Shown: piece by piece, positions 26,309-35,432 of the stretch
How positions within the stretch are numbered: the first letter of the stretch is position 1
Layout of the letters: each line of letters opens with the position of its first letter
NCBI RefSeq assembly: GCF_029255145.1
Contig: NZ_JAPUVQ010000031.1
Location: forward strand, 11,770-75,769
Direction: 5' to 3'
Source of the DNA: Accumulibacter sp003538495
GTDB taxonomy: Bacteria; Pseudomonadota; Gammaproteobacteria; Burkholderiales; Rhodocyclaceae
DNA: 64,000 bases
Notes under the pieces: model-generated
What the model was told of the DNA's origin: nothing
The model's input: only the letters and a program-made list of their open reading frames with translations
Databases searched by the model: none
Position numbers and translations under genes: made by a program

Positions 26309-26767
26309 TCAGCCGCTTCGCGTCAGCACCGGCAGCAGCGGCAGCTGGAGGCCGAGCCCGCAGTGGAACAGGACGGTGCAGAAGGCCGCCAGCGCCACCG
26401 CCAGGAGAACGGTTTCCCGCCAGGCATACTCGGCGCGGGCAAACCGGCTCAGGATCACCACCGCCAGCGTGGTGACGATCAGTCCGGCCTTGGCGATGCA
26501 AAGCGCGAACAGCGCGATCGCCGCCAGTACCAGCAGCAAGGGCCGTCCGGCGAAGGAGGGCAGCGGCAGCGGCCCGGAGCGCAGCGCCCGGATGATCACC
26601 AGCACACCCAGGATCAACAACACCGCGCCGAGCAGCGTCGGAAAGTAGGCCGGTCCCATCTGCGACGCCGACCCCATTTCATCGGCGCGGCTGAGCAGTA
26701 TCGCCGCCGCGCCGACGGCGCCAAACAGTAAACCGGCGGCCAGTTCCTGCTTGTTTGTCCGGCGCAT
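26309..26767 (-). CDS. tctB: Tripartite tricarboxylate transporter, small membrane subunit
   Basis: A 152-residue protein with four hydrophobic segments (AAGLLFGAVGAAAILLS; LLGAVLLILGVLVII; LVLAAIALFALCIAKAGLIV; AVALAAFCTVLFHCGLGL). The motif MGPAYFPTLLGAVLLILG is the TctB family signature. The ATG at 26767 (MRRTNKQ) is chosen; the frame runs further upstream but has no other plausible start. In the family, TctB and TctA form the membrane part that accepts substrate from the Bug-type binding protein. It lies 86 bases after the damaged methyltransferase. Confidence 0.9.
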   Translation of the reverse strand: MRRTNKQELAAGLLFGAVGAAAILLSRADEMGSASQMGPAYFPTLLGAVLLILGVLVIIRALRSGPLPLPSFAGRPLLLVLAAIALFALCIAKAGLIVTTLAVVILSRFARAEYAWRETVLLAVALAAFCTVLFHCGLGLQLPLLPVLTRSG

Positions 26768-26852
26768 CACTGGCGTCTCCCAGATACGGTGTCGCGCGCA
26801 CAGCGGCGTCGACGGCTGGGCGGGCGGCAAGCGCCCGCGGCGTCGGCTGCGT

Positions 26853-27952
26853 TCACCGCCGCGTCGCCACGATGACCGAAAAACCGAGTGCCAGAGCGTG
26901 CTCGGCGGCGACCGCGAAGCCGGCCGCAGTCAGCAGCGAATGGTACTCCGCCAGTTGGCGTTCGCGACCGCCGACTCCCACCAGCATGTTCAGGTCTGCC
27001 CGGGCGACGGCCTGATCGGCGAGCGACCCGGTCATGCGCGCTGGCAGCAGCCGTTCGACAATCAGCAGCCGCGAGCAGTGCGCCATGGCGCGGTGACAAT
27101 TGGCCAGGAGCAGCGCGCAGCGCGCATCGTCCCAGTTGTGCAGCACGCTCTTGAGGATATAGATGTCCCCGCCGCCCGGGATGAAATCAAAAAAAAACTG
27201 CCGCTCAACAGCTCGCAGCGCTGCGCCATCCCGGCTGCGGCAATTCGCCCTCTGGCGCCATCAAGCGCGTGCGGCAGGTCGAAGAGGATCGCCTGCAGCG
27301 TCGGATGCGCCGCCAGAACCGCCAACAACAACTCGCCGTAGCCACCGCCAACATCGACCACCCGCTCTGGCGCCAGAGCAACGACCACGCCAGCGACCTC
27401 GCCGGCGACCACGCGGCTCATCTCGACCATCGCCTGGTTGAACAGTGCCGCGACCTCTGGGTCCATTTCGAGATGCTGGTAGCCTTGGTGGCCGGTCGCC
27501 AGGCGGCGCGCGCTGTCGCCGGTCTTGACGCTGTAGGCCAGGTTCCCCCACCATGACCATTGATGTCGTCCCCACCAGATCGCCCACGAGCGCAGGGAGT
27601 TGCGGGCATCCGTGCGCAGCAGCGCGCCCATCGCGGTCAGCGCATAGGACCCGTCATCGTTTTCAAGGCACAAACCGAGGCTGGCCAGCGCGCGCAGCAA
27701 GCGCAGCAAGGAGGTCGGCTGGCACCCGGACGCTGCGGCCAGGGTGTCGGCGTGCTGATCGCCCTGCGCCAGCAGGTCGGCGATCCGCAGCTCGGCGGCA
27801 GCGTACACCGCCTGCGACATCCAGCTCGCGCCAATCATCTCGTTCAACTTCGCCGCATTTTCCAGATCGGCGCCGGCGGGTGTCTGGCAGCAGTCGAGTG
27901 GCGTCCGAACTCCGATCGGCTTGACGCCGGCAGTCGCGCTCACCGTCATCAC
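26853..27952 (-). pseudogene. Acetylserotonin O-methyltransferase-like gene, frameshifted at a 9-T tract
   Basis: The protein would be about 366 residues: an N-terminal helical dimerisation domain (MIGASWMSQAVYAAAELRIA) then a SAM-binding domain with VVDVGGGYGELLLAVLAAHP and, after a frame change, VLHNWDDARCALLLANCHRA. The frame breaks at 27189-27197, nine A on the plus strand. One extra T (or two fewer) joins the frames as GSFF...DFIPGGG, matching the family. Causes could be sequencing error, mutation, transcriptional slippage, or -1 ribosomal slippage at U-UUU-UUG. It overlaps the tctC stop and lies inside the tct operon, so a role in modifying the transported acid is conceivable but unproven. 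Confidence 0.8.
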
Positions 27953-28908
27953 TCCTTGGGGAGGCGGTTGTCGACGATGAACTCCTCCCAGCGCCGCTGA
28001 TCTTCCGTGATCGCCGCGGCCAGCGCCGCCGGCGTCGAGCCATCGACCTGAAAGATCTGGCGCTCGAAGCGGGCGCGCAGTTCGGGGTCGAGCAGCGCCC
28101 GCGCGACGTCTCGCGCCAGTCGGTCGACGATCGCCGCCGGCAGCGCCGGTGGTGCGAAGACGGCTTGCCAGGTTGGTACCGAAACGCCGGGCAGGCCGGC
28201 CTCGGCCATCGTCGGAACGTCGGCGATGACCGCGCTTCGCTGCGGCAGAAGGCTGGCAAGCAGGCGTAGCTGGCCGCTCCTGACGTACTGAATGCCGCCC
28301 ACGACAGGGCCGAAGTTCACCTGTACGCGGCCTTCGATCAGGTCGGGCATCGCCTGCGCAGTGCCCTTGTACGCTACCCGCACCATGCTGACGCCACTGC
28401 GCTTCATGGACTCCGACGCCGCCATGAATTCACCCAGGGTACTCGTGGCGTAGCTCAGCTTGTCCGGGTTGGCGCGGGCGTAGGCGATGAACTCGGCCAG
28501 CGAATTCGCCGGCACGCCGGCATTAACCGTCATCGCGAACGGAAAGCGCCCGATCATCGCGACCGGCGTAAGGTCCGCCAGCGATCGAAACGCGGGTTTC
28601 TTCTGCAGCAGCGGCAGGGCGACCATCGAGGCGACGCCCCAGAGTAACGTGTAGCCGTCGGCACTGGCCGTAAACGCCGCCTGCGCGGCGATTGCACCGT
28701 TGGCGCCAGGCCGGTTCTCGATGATCGTCGGTTGTCCGGTCGACTTGGCCAGGGCGTTCCCGAACGTTCGCGCGGCGCTGTCCGACGGACCGCCGGCCGG
28801 GAACGGCACGATCAGCCGGATCGCCCGATCGGGATACGCTGCCGACGTCGGGGCGACGACCGCGCCCAGCCCGAGAGCCAGCAGCAAGGTGGTAAGGACG
28901 GCTTTCAT
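27949..28908 (-). CDS. tctC: Tripartite tricarboxylate transporter substrate-binding protein (Bug family)
   Basis: A 319-residue periplasmic binding protein. Residues 1-23 are a signal peptide (LTTLLLALGLGAVVAPTSA). The Bug signature YPDRAIRLIVPFPAGGPSD follows at once, then GQPTIIENRPGANG and GRVQVNFGP. The start at 28908 has GGAGG six bases upstream. The stop overlaps the methyltransferase start. Bug proteins bind carboxylates (citrate, aromatic acids, amino acids) via two backbone loops, so the ligand cannot be told by sequence alone. Divergent from the LysR gene at 29065. Confidence 0.94.
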   Translation of the reverse strand: MKAVLTTLLLALGLGAVVAPTSAAYPDRAIRLIVPFPAGGPSDSAARTFGNALAKSTGQPTIIENRPGANGAIAAQAAFTASADGYTLLWGVASMVALPLLQKKPAFRSLADLTPVAMIGRFPFAMTVNAGVPANSLAEFIAYARANPDKLSYATSTLGEFMAASESMKRSGVSMVRVAYKGTAQAMPDLIEGRVQVNFGPVVGGIQYVRSGQLRLLASLLPQRSAVIADVPTMAEAGLPGVSVPTWQAVFAPPALPAAIVDRLARDVARALLDPELRARFERQIFQVDGSTPAALAAAITEDQRRWEEFIVDNRLPKE

Positions 28909-29064
28909 ATGGACCTCCGCAGGTTGTCTGGTAGGAGCGACAGTTGCACCATAAGCCCTGCGACGTGACGCGGGAATATGCCGCCGGGCAAGGTTGGCTT
29001 CAACCATTGGTTAACGTATTCTTGGGTCACGGATCGTCGCCGGCCGCTGATTGGGAGAAGCGCC

Positions 29065-30066
29065 ATGGACAAGTTTCGCGCTCTGCAGTATTTCATCTCC
29101 GCCGCGCAGGAGGGCAGCTTTTCGGGTGCGGCGCGTCGCCTGGAAGTCAGCGTTCCCGCTGTCGCCAAGCTGATCGGCTCGCTGGAGCGCAGTCTGGGGG
29201 CAAGTCTGTTCGATCGCAGCGTGCACGGCCTGACCCTGACCGCCGACGGGCAGCGCTACCGCGAAGCCTGTCAGCCCCTGCTCGACGAACTCGCCGCCGC
29301 CGATCAGGCCCTGGCGGGTGTCGAGGCCGGCAGCAGTGGCACCGTGGTGGTCGGCGCGCCGCCACACATTGCCCAGCATTGCATCCTGCCGGCCTTACCG
29401 GGCCTGCACGCGCGCTATCCGGACCTTCAGATCGACCTTCGCGGCATCAGTCGACCGAGCGATGCCGACGGCGGTGCGGTCGACGTGTTCGTCGTCCTCG
29501 GCTGGCCCGATGGCGCCGATCTGGTGCACCGCCGCCTGGCCACGACGCGTGTGCTGGCCTGCGCGGCGCCGGCTTACTGGGCGGCGCATGGCGTCCCGGT
29601 GCGTCCGCAGGACCTTCGGAAGCACGCCTGCCTGCTGTTTAGAAACCCCGAAGGAACGGTCATCGACCTCTGGCAATACGAGCGCAATGGCCAGGCGGAA
29701 TCGGTCGCCGTCAGAGGCTGGCTGATCAGCAACCACCGCGACGTGATTCTCGACGCCGTGCTCAGCGGCGAGGGCGTCGCACGCTTGACCGACCTCTCCG
29801 TTCGCGCACAGATTTCCGGTGGGCTGCTGGTGCCGGTGCTCCTCGACTGGGAGATGCAGGATGCGCCACCGGTCAACCTCCTGTACCGCCCGAATCACCG
29901 AGACATCCCGCGGGTGCGGGTAGTCATCGACTTTGTCACGCGCCTGTTCCGCGAACTGGAAGACGAGCGCAACCTTGGTGCCGGTCCGGCCTGCTCGATG
30001 GACCGCCCGTACTGGCATCTGCGGCACCACGGACGCGCCTCCGCGGTGCCGCGCAAGCGACTTTGA
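29065..30066 (+). CDS. LysR-type transcriptional regulator, divergent from tctC
   Basis: A 333-residue regulator. The N-terminal helix-turn-helix spans about residues 1-60 (FISAAQEGSFSGAARRLEVS, then LIGSLERSLGASLFDRS), and a LysR substrate domain follows. The C-terminal extension (about 30 residues after LFRELEDER) is His/Arg-rich and not typical. It is transcribed away from tctC with a 156-base shared region, the classic LysR layout, so it likely controls the tct operon in response to the transported acid. Ribosome site GGGAGAAG before the ATG. Confidence 0.9.
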   Translation: MDKFRALQYFISAAQEGSFSGAARRLEVSVPAVAKLIGSLERSLGASLFDRSVHGLTLTADGQRYREACQPLLDELAAADQALAGVEAGSSGTVVVGAPPHIAQHCILPALPGLHARYPDLQIDLRGISRPSDADGGAVDVFVVLGWPDGADLVHRRLATTRVLACAAPAYWAAHGVPVRPQDLRKHACLLFRNPEGTVIDLWQYERNGQAESVAVRGWLISNHRDVILDAVLSGEGVARLTDLSVRAQISGGLLVPVLLDWEMQDAPPVNLLYRPNHRDIPRVRVVIDFVTRLFRELEDERNLGAGPACSMDRPYWHLRHHGRASAVPRKRL

Positions 30067-30084
30067 GCAGGCGCCGCCGCGCGT

Positions 30085-31833
30085 TCAGCGCGGGCGGGCG
30101 GGGGTGTCGAGCAGCGCGCGCACCGCGCCGTCCTGGTCGTAGATGTCGCTGCGAAAGGACACTGTCCCCAGCTCATCCGCAACCGCCGTCCGGTAGAGCA
30201 ACAGGACCGGAACGTAGCGCCCCACCGGAACGGATTGTGTTCGTCGGCTGGCGATCGCCGCGTCGAGCGCGTCCTTGTCCCAGCGCTGCGGATCGTCGAG
30301 CAGCAACAGGGCCAGCTCGCGCGGTTTTTCGAGCCGCACACAGCCCGAACTGAGTGCCCGCACCGGCTTTTGGAACTGCGCAGGCGACGGCGTGTCGTGC
30401 AGATAGATCGCGTAACCGTTCGCCAGCGCGAACTTGATCCGGCCGAGCGCTCCGTCGGCACCGGACTGTTGCTCGATCCGGTACGGAAAACCTGTCCGCC
30501 GCACGCCGCTCCAGTCGATCAGCTCCGGCGCGACGACCTGCCCGCTGCGGTCGACGACGCGCAGCTGGCGCTTCTTGAGGTAGGCCGCGTTGGCGATCAT
30601 TCCGGGGATGACGTCCTCGCGCAGGATGGTCGGCGGCACCACCCACTTCGGATTGAGCACAATGTGCTGGACCTCGTCGAGCAGCACCGGCGTCTGGCGG
30701 GCGGGACGCCCAACCACCACTTTCGACGACCACCGCAGCGCACCGTCGAGATGGAGTTCCGCGTTGAAGCCGGTGATGTCCACCGCCAGGCGATCGGCGG
30801 GCATGTCGCGCGCCACCCAGCGCAGACGTTCGAGGTTGACGCGGATCTGCGCCGCGCGGTCGGCGGCACTGACGTTCAGCGCGGCGAGCGTGAGAGGGCC
30901 GACCGCGCCGTCCACGGCCAGGCCGTGGACGCGCTGGAAGCGCTCGACTGCGGCCGCCAACGCCTTGTCGTAGCGCGCGGGGTCGCTGCCCGGCGCGGCC
31001 GCCAGGTCGGCGGCCGGGTCCTCGGCCTGCAGCCGGGCGCGCAGTGCGCGGACGCGTGCCTCGCGCTCGCCGGGACGAAGCGTCGCTCCGGCGGGGATGC
31101 TTGGCCAGCCACCGCTTGCCGCCAGCTCAGTGAACCGCGACAGCCCCTTCTGGAGCGCCCGATAAGCCTTGTCTTGCGGCGCAAGAGCCGCCAATGCCGT
31201 GGTCAGCGAGTCGGCTTCAAGCAGGTCGGTCAGCATCTGCGCGCGCTCGCTGGCGTCGGGAAGCGGGGAGAAATTCCAGATCGAATACAGCGCACGGGGA
31301 TCGACCTTGCCATAGTGCAGCTGCCGCGCCAGGCGCGCCAGCGCACCGGTGAACAGCAGTTCGCGACGGACGATCGCGTCCCGGTCGCCGCCGCCACCTG
31401 CGGCCTCGCGCCGCAGCGCGTCGATCGCGAAATCGGCCGGCGCCAGACCGTGCGCCCGGCTCGCCTCGACCGCTGCCAGCACGGCGCGGGTACGCTCGTT
31501 GCCGGTCCACACCGGGCGATAGCCGCGCGCGTGGTAGAAGAGGCGGATCACCGCTGCTTCGGGCGAGTCGGCAGGTCCCCCATCGCTGCTCGACTGATGG
31601 AGCGCCTGCTCGATGCGCAGCGGCAGATCCGCGGGCGTCGGCAGCGAAGCCGAAGGGATCGCACGCTCGCCGAGAGGCGGTGGCGGCTCGACTGTCGTCT
31701 GTGCCAGGAGCGGCGAAATGCCAGCGATCAGCAGGCTCGCGGTGGCGAAAAAGCGCAGCAACTGGTTCAACACCAGAGCGACATCGGGTACGATGCCGCC
31801 TTCAGGTGCCTTTCCGGAATGAAAAAAACCCAT
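30085..31833 (-). CDS. ldtD: L,D-transpeptidase, YcbB/LdtD-like
   Basis: A 582-residue periplasmic enzyme that makes 3-3 cross-links between meso-diaminopimelate residues in peptidoglycan. A hydrophobic signal/anchor lies at about 24-43. A large scaffold domain follows, then PG_binding_1 (FQRVHGLAVDGAVGPLTL) and the YkuD domain with HDTPSPAQFQ and the catalytic cysteine in SSGCVRLEKP. Start at 31833 is supported by a GGAG site. That ATG overlaps the ATG of the divergent gene on the opposite strand (CATG), so each leader is antisense to the other gene's coding start. Confidence 0.9.
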   Translation of the reverse strand: MGFFHSGKAPEGGIVPDVALVLNQLLRFFATASLLIAGISPLLAQTTVEPPPPLGERAIPSASLPTPADLPLRIEQALHQSSSDGGPADSPEAAVIRLFYHARGYRPVWTGNERTRAVLAAVEASRAHGLAPADFAIDALRREAAGGGGDRDAIVRRELLFTGALARLARQLHYGKVDPRALYSIWNFSPLPDASERAQMLTDLLEADSLTTALAALAPQDKAYRALQKGLSRFTELAASGGWPSIPAGATLRPGEREARVRALRARLQAEDPAADLAAAPGSDPARYDKALAAAVERFQRVHGLAVDGAVGPLTLAALNVSAADRAAQIRVNLERLRWVARDMPADRLAVDITGFNAELHLDGALRWSSKVVVGRPARQTPVLLDEVQHIVLNPKWVVPPTILREDVIPGMIANAAYLKKRQLRVVDRSGQVVAPELIDWSGVRRTGFPYRIEQQSGADGALGRIKFALANGYAIYLHDTPSPAQFQKPVRALSSGCVRLEKPRELALLLLDDPQRWDKDALDAAIASRRTQSVPVGRYVPVLLLYRTAVADELGTVSFRSDIYDQDGAVRALLDTPARPR

Positions 31834-32419
31834 GCTCCATAACTCCATTAATGGCGCCAGGCGGCGCGAAACCGCGACACACCGTCGTTTGTTCCTGAAG
31901 GGACTGGCTGCCCTGCCGCTCGCGGTGCCCTTCGCTTCAGCTCGCGCTACATCTTCCGCCGGCAGTTGCGAACTGAAGTTTCGCCACACCCACACCGAAG
32001 AACGCCTCAATGTGGTTTTTCGCGACAGCCGCGGCTACGTGGACTCCGCGATCGCGCGCTTGAACTGGCTGCTGCGCGACTTCCGCACCGGCCAGATGGC
32101 GTCTATGGACCCTCGCCTGTTCGACATTCTGCACGCGCTAAGCTTAACCTGTGGGGGAGATGTCTTCGAAATCATCTCGGCGTATCGCTCGCCCGCGACG
32201 AACGCGAAGTTGCGCAAGACCGGTGGCGGCGGTGTGGCAAGACACAGCCTGCACATGGAAGCGCGTGCCATCGACCTGCGCCTGGTCGGCTTTGACACGG
32301 CTCGCCTGCGCGAGGCCGCCGTGGCACTTGGCTTTGGCGGCGTCGGCTATTACCCGGAATCGGACTTCGTGCATGTCGACACCGGCAACGTGCGTACCTG
32401 GGGCCCGGAGCCAACGTGA
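31832..32419 (+). CDS. mepK: MepK/YcbK-type murein endopeptidase (DUF882/M15), Tat-exported
   Basis: A 195-residue protein. It starts with a basic region and RRLFLKGLAALPLAVPFASA, a Tat-like signal. The mature part is a peptidase M15A/DUF882 domain: ISAYRSPATN, HSLHMEARAIDLR and DFVHVDTGNVRTW supply the zinc-binding His/Asp set. E. coli MepK cleaves 3-3 cross-links, the product of L,D-transpeptidases, which matches its partner in the divergent gene. No clear Shine-Dalgarno is seen before the ATG at 31832. Confidence 0.88.
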   Translation: MLHNSINGARRRETATHRRLFLKGLAALPLAVPFASARATSSAGSCELKFRHTHTEERLNVVFRDSRGYVDSAIARLNWLLRDFRTGQMASMDPRLFDILHALSLTCGGDVFEIISAYRSPATNAKLRKTGGGGVARHSLHMEARAIDLRLVGFDTARLREAAVALGFGGVGYYPESDFVHVDTGNVRTWGPEPT

Positions 32420-32703
32420 TCGGCAGCCGAGCGGCCTGCGACGCGCACAAGGCGCACCGGTCGCGGCCACCCGGCGGAAGGTGATTCCTCCTTCGGCCAC
32501 GTCCGCCCCCGGCACAGCAGGCCAGCAGCGCCAGGTCCGCTTTCGCCGCGCCGATGATCAGCGGTCTTCACCGTCACGCTGCACGGGCACGCTGCCGGTG
32601 ATTCCGAGCAGAGCGCCACGCCGCAGTTGTGCTCCGGGCGCCTGCCGGACGGGATGCCGGCGAAGCCGGCGCATTTCACAATGCGGCACAGCAAACTCCG
32701 AGG
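32420..32703. other. Gene-free stretch between mepK and the transposase remnant
   Basis: About 284 bases without a supported gene. Frames on both strands are short and low quality. The sequence next to the remnant (32715-32752) has repeated GTTTTCCG-like words that could be a decayed element end. I see no promoter or terminator that I can defend. Confidence 0.4.
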
Positions 32704-32928
32704 TCATTGATTTTCCGGTGTTTCCGATGGTTTTCGACTCGTTTTCCGTCCTATAGACGCCATACGGCCGCGCTGCACATGCCACGCCAGGCAGACCAGC
32801 GTCCACTCGCCGCTGACCTCCTTCAACTCGCGCCGGGAGAAGCGGCGATAGCCCATTGCCGACTTGATGATCGCGAATGCCGCTTCGATCATCGCGTAAA
32901 GCGTAGCGCGCTCGTCCGGCCTTGGTCT
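32704..32928 (-). mobile_element. C-terminal remnant of an IS1182-like transposase
   Basis: About 70 codons code for a peptide that closely resembles the end of IS1182-type DDE transposases: MIEAAFAIIKSAMGYRRF, then GEWTLVCLAWHVQR. The conserved EAAFAIIK word matches the third acidic residue region (E of DDE). The rest of the element is missing; an in-frame stop lies directly upstream at 32931-32929. The remnant abuts a truncated parvulin gene, so insertion and later deletion probably removed the rest of both. Confidence 0.7.
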
Positions 32929-33194
32929 TCAGGCAATGGGACCCTCGTCGCCAACCCTGTTCTCGATCAGGCGGTGCATTTCATCCGGCGTTGGCGGGCG
33001 CTGCCGTTTCACCGCCCGGACATCGCCAGTTGCCGCAGATCGTCCCGGGTCAGCCGGACCTGACCGGATGCGGATGATGCACCAGCCTGCGGGTTGAGTG
33101 CGCCATGAACGGCGAACAGCACGCGCCGCCAGCCAAACAGCAATGGCTCGCGCAGCCATCGCCCGACACGCGACGGCTGCACCTGGTAACGCAC
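32929..33194 (-). pseudogene. Truncated, frameshifted PpiC-type peptidyl-prolyl isomerase gene
   Basis: Starting from the GTG at 33194, 10 bases after the DUF3604 stop, the frame encodes WLREPLLFGWRRVLFAVHGA, a typical membrane-anchor start of PpiC/parvulin proteins, and VRLTRDDLRQLAMSG before a stop at 33009. A second frame continues the match (RQRPPTPDEMHRLIENRV) and then ends at 32929. The two pieces form the start of a known family after one frameshift. The parvulin core is absent, replaced by the transposase remnant. Confidence 0.65.
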
Positions 33195-33203
33195 GGTCGA
33201 TGC

Positions 33204-35432
33204 TCACTCTTTCAGCGGCTCGACCTCGTAGTTGGCGTAGCCGAATTCGTTGCTGCGCGCCGCCAGGTACTTGTCGCCCAGCTTGTAGACCGCTACATCG
33301 AACTCGGTACCGTTGATGTCCGTGCGCAGACGCCCGTCGCGGATCTCGTAGTCCTGGTCGCCGCCGTGCATCATCTCGCCCGCCCCGGTCAGCGCGGCCG
33401 GTCTTCCGTTCACCGTGGTGATCAGGCGGCGACCGGTGGTGCCGTGCAGGATCTCGAAGCGCTCGCCGGTGACCGCGTTCCGTACCTTGACCGTCTTGCC
33501 GACCAGCAGCTCCTTGAGCTGCGCGTCGGACAGCGCCAGCGAACCCTGCTTTTTCAGGTCGGCCACGGTGACGCCGGGCCGGGCGGTCTTGCGCGCCTCG
33601 GCACTGGGCGTGTACCAGATCGGCGAGCTCCACGCGCGCTCCTGGATGATTGCGGAAAATCCCGGACCGCTCGGCGGAACCCTGCCCAGCTTGACGGCCT
33701 GCATGGTGCTCCAGCGTGGCGTCGGAATCTCCAGCACCCGCGTGTAGTAGAAGGCATCGAGGCTCGGATCGAATTCCGGGTCGGTCCACACCGCCTTCAG
33801 CTCCACCGCGCCGATGGTATTGGTGTAGGTCGCCCTCGCGAGGTCCACCGTCGAGCCGACCGGGGGTACTTTGCCGGTCGCCGGGTCGGGCTTGCGCGCG
33901 CCTGCCCAGGCGACGTCGTAGACTTTCTCGAACGACTGGCCGTGCATGCTCCAGCCCTTGACGATCTGCACGCGGTCGAGATTGCCGCTGTCCGGGTCCT
34001 TCGTGGCCCAGACGGCGAACGTCGGTGCCCGGGCGTTCTTTGCCGGCAGGTCGGCGCCCATCGGGACGCCCCTGGCGTAGGCCGACTTGACCCAGTCCTT
34101 CTGCTTGAACATCCCGGCATCCAGGGACCAGCCGCCAAAGAAGCGCACCGCTACGCGCACGCCGCTCGTCGAGTAGGTCTCCTTGCGCTTCATCGCGTCG
34201 AATATCGCCTCGCGCGTGTTCTCCTCGGCCCATACCGCGCTGAGACCCGCTGGGGTCACCCAGAGGCTGTTGAGTCCGAGCACCGTGGCGCCGTCAATGC
34301 GCTTTTGCGGCGAGTCGTCGACGGTCCCGTGCACGCCGAAGAAGTTCTTCTGGCGGTAAGGCACGACGCTGACGTGCGAGTCCGAGCCGCCGACCACGCC
34401 AAACTTGAAGGGGTTGAAGCCGCGCGCCTGCTCCATGGCAACGCCGTCCTTGTACGCCTGCCGTACGTAGCTGCCGTACTCGCGCGGGGGCGGTCCTTTC
34501 CTGCCCAGGAGGTGCCAGACGAAGACCTCGTAGTTGGCGAACTCGTCGTTTGGCGAAAGTCCCGGCGTCGTCTCCGACTGGCCCTTGACCTGTTTCATCT
34601 CGGTCAGCGGCTCGTTGCGCAGCCGCGCTTCGGCCCACGCCCGGTCGATCGGCCGGCCGGTGTGATCGACCTCGGTCGGAAACATCAGGCCGTCGCTCAG
34701 GTTGGCATTGTGCGAGATGGCGAGCAACTCGTTGCCCGCCGCGCGCTGCTGGTCCATCCAGTTCCAGAGTGCGCTCGGATCGGTCGAATCGAGCGGCGTG
34801 AACGGCACCTGCGGGACCTTCGTCGAATCCCGGAAGAAAATGTTGCGGTGCAGATTTTTGGAATTCGGCGTGGCGGTCCACTCGTAGGCGGCGAAGGTCG
34901 TGAACGTGCCGGGCTGATAGTACTTGTCGGCGATGTCGACGATCCGTTTCCAGACCGGTGCGGCGACCACCGGATTGGCCAGTTGCTTGATCGTCTCGCC
35001 CTTGGCGATGGTCAGCGACAACAGCTTGAAAGCTAGCAGCGGATCGGCACGCACGCCCGCCTTGAACGCTTCGGCGACGACCGGCGAGTTCTTCCGCAGC
35101 GGCGACCCGGGGTCCATCGCCTCCTGGATCATCCCCATGTACTCGGCGTGCTCGGTTACCGCACCCCAGTCGAGCGGCTTGGTGATCTTCACCTGATAGC
35201 CACCCGGGTGGGCCACCGGCTTGCCGAGCGAGTACTGGTAGAACGTTTCGGGCCCGGTGACGGTGTCGCCGAAGGCGAAGGCATCGAACGACCAGCTGGT
35301 GTGGACGTGCGTCTCGCCGTAATAGACATTGCGTTCCGGGTTCTTCTGCTGCGCCAGTGCCAGCGGCGCCGTCAGGCTAAGGGGTCCGGCAGCGAACAAC
35401 GCCGCGGCCAGGTACTTGAGTTTGCGATCCAT
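33204..35432 (-). CDS. DUF3604 family protein, exported, PHP-like metal site
   Basis: A 742-residue protein. Residues 1-27 are a signal peptide (LAAALFAAGPLSLTAPLALA). The mature start has YYGETHVHTSWSFDAF (His42 and His44), a PHP-type metal-binding HxH. Further conserved parts are WGAVTEHAEYMG, ISHNANLSDGLMFP and VVGGSDSHV, also metal-ligand-like. DUF3604 has no established activity; the ligand pattern suggests a metal-dependent hydrolase or phosphoesterase in the periplasm. The frame runs to 35699, but the ATG at 35432 has an AGAGGA ribosome site and signal peptide. A parvulin and a FadL-type gene are neighbours. Confidence 0.87.
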   Translation of the reverse strand: MDRKLKYLAAALFAAGPLSLTAPLALAQQKNPERNVYYGETHVHTSWSFDAFAFGDTVTGPETFYQYSLGKPVAHPGGYQVKITKPLDWGAVTEHAEYMGMIQEAMDPGSPLRKNSPVVAEAFKAGVRADPLLAFKLLSLTIAKGETIKQLANPVVAAPVWKRIVDIADKYYQPGTFTTFAAYEWTATPNSKNLHRNIFFRDSTKVPQVPFTPLDSTDPSALWNWMDQQRAAGNELLAISHNANLSDGLMFPTEVDHTGRPIDRAWAEARLRNEPLTEMKQVKGQSETTPGLSPNDEFANYEVFVWHLLGRKGPPPREYGSYVRQAYKDGVAMEQARGFNPFKFGVVGGSDSHVSVVPYRQKNFFGVHGTVDDSPQKRIDGATVLGLNSLWVTPAGLSAVWAEENTREAIFDAMKRKETYSTSGVRVAVRFFGGWSLDAGMFKQKDWVKSAYARGVPMGADLPAKNARAPTFAVWATKDPDSGNLDRVQIVKGWSMHGQSFEKVYDVAWAGARKPDPATGKVPPVGSTVDLARATYTNTIGAVELKAVWTDPEFDPSLDAFYYTRVLEIPTPRWSTMQAVKLGRVPPSGPGFSAIIQERAWSSPIWYTPSAEARKTARPGVTVADLKKQGSLALSDAQLKELLVGKTVKVRNAVTGERFEILHGTTGRRLITTVNGRPAALTGAGEMMHGGDQDYEIRDGRLRTDINGTEFDVAVYKLGDKYLAARSNEFGYANYEVEPLKE

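Noticed and set aside
25811..26731. Plus-strand frame antisense to tctA/tctB
   Set aside because: No ribosome site or domain; the Tct proteins on the minus strand carry clear signatures.
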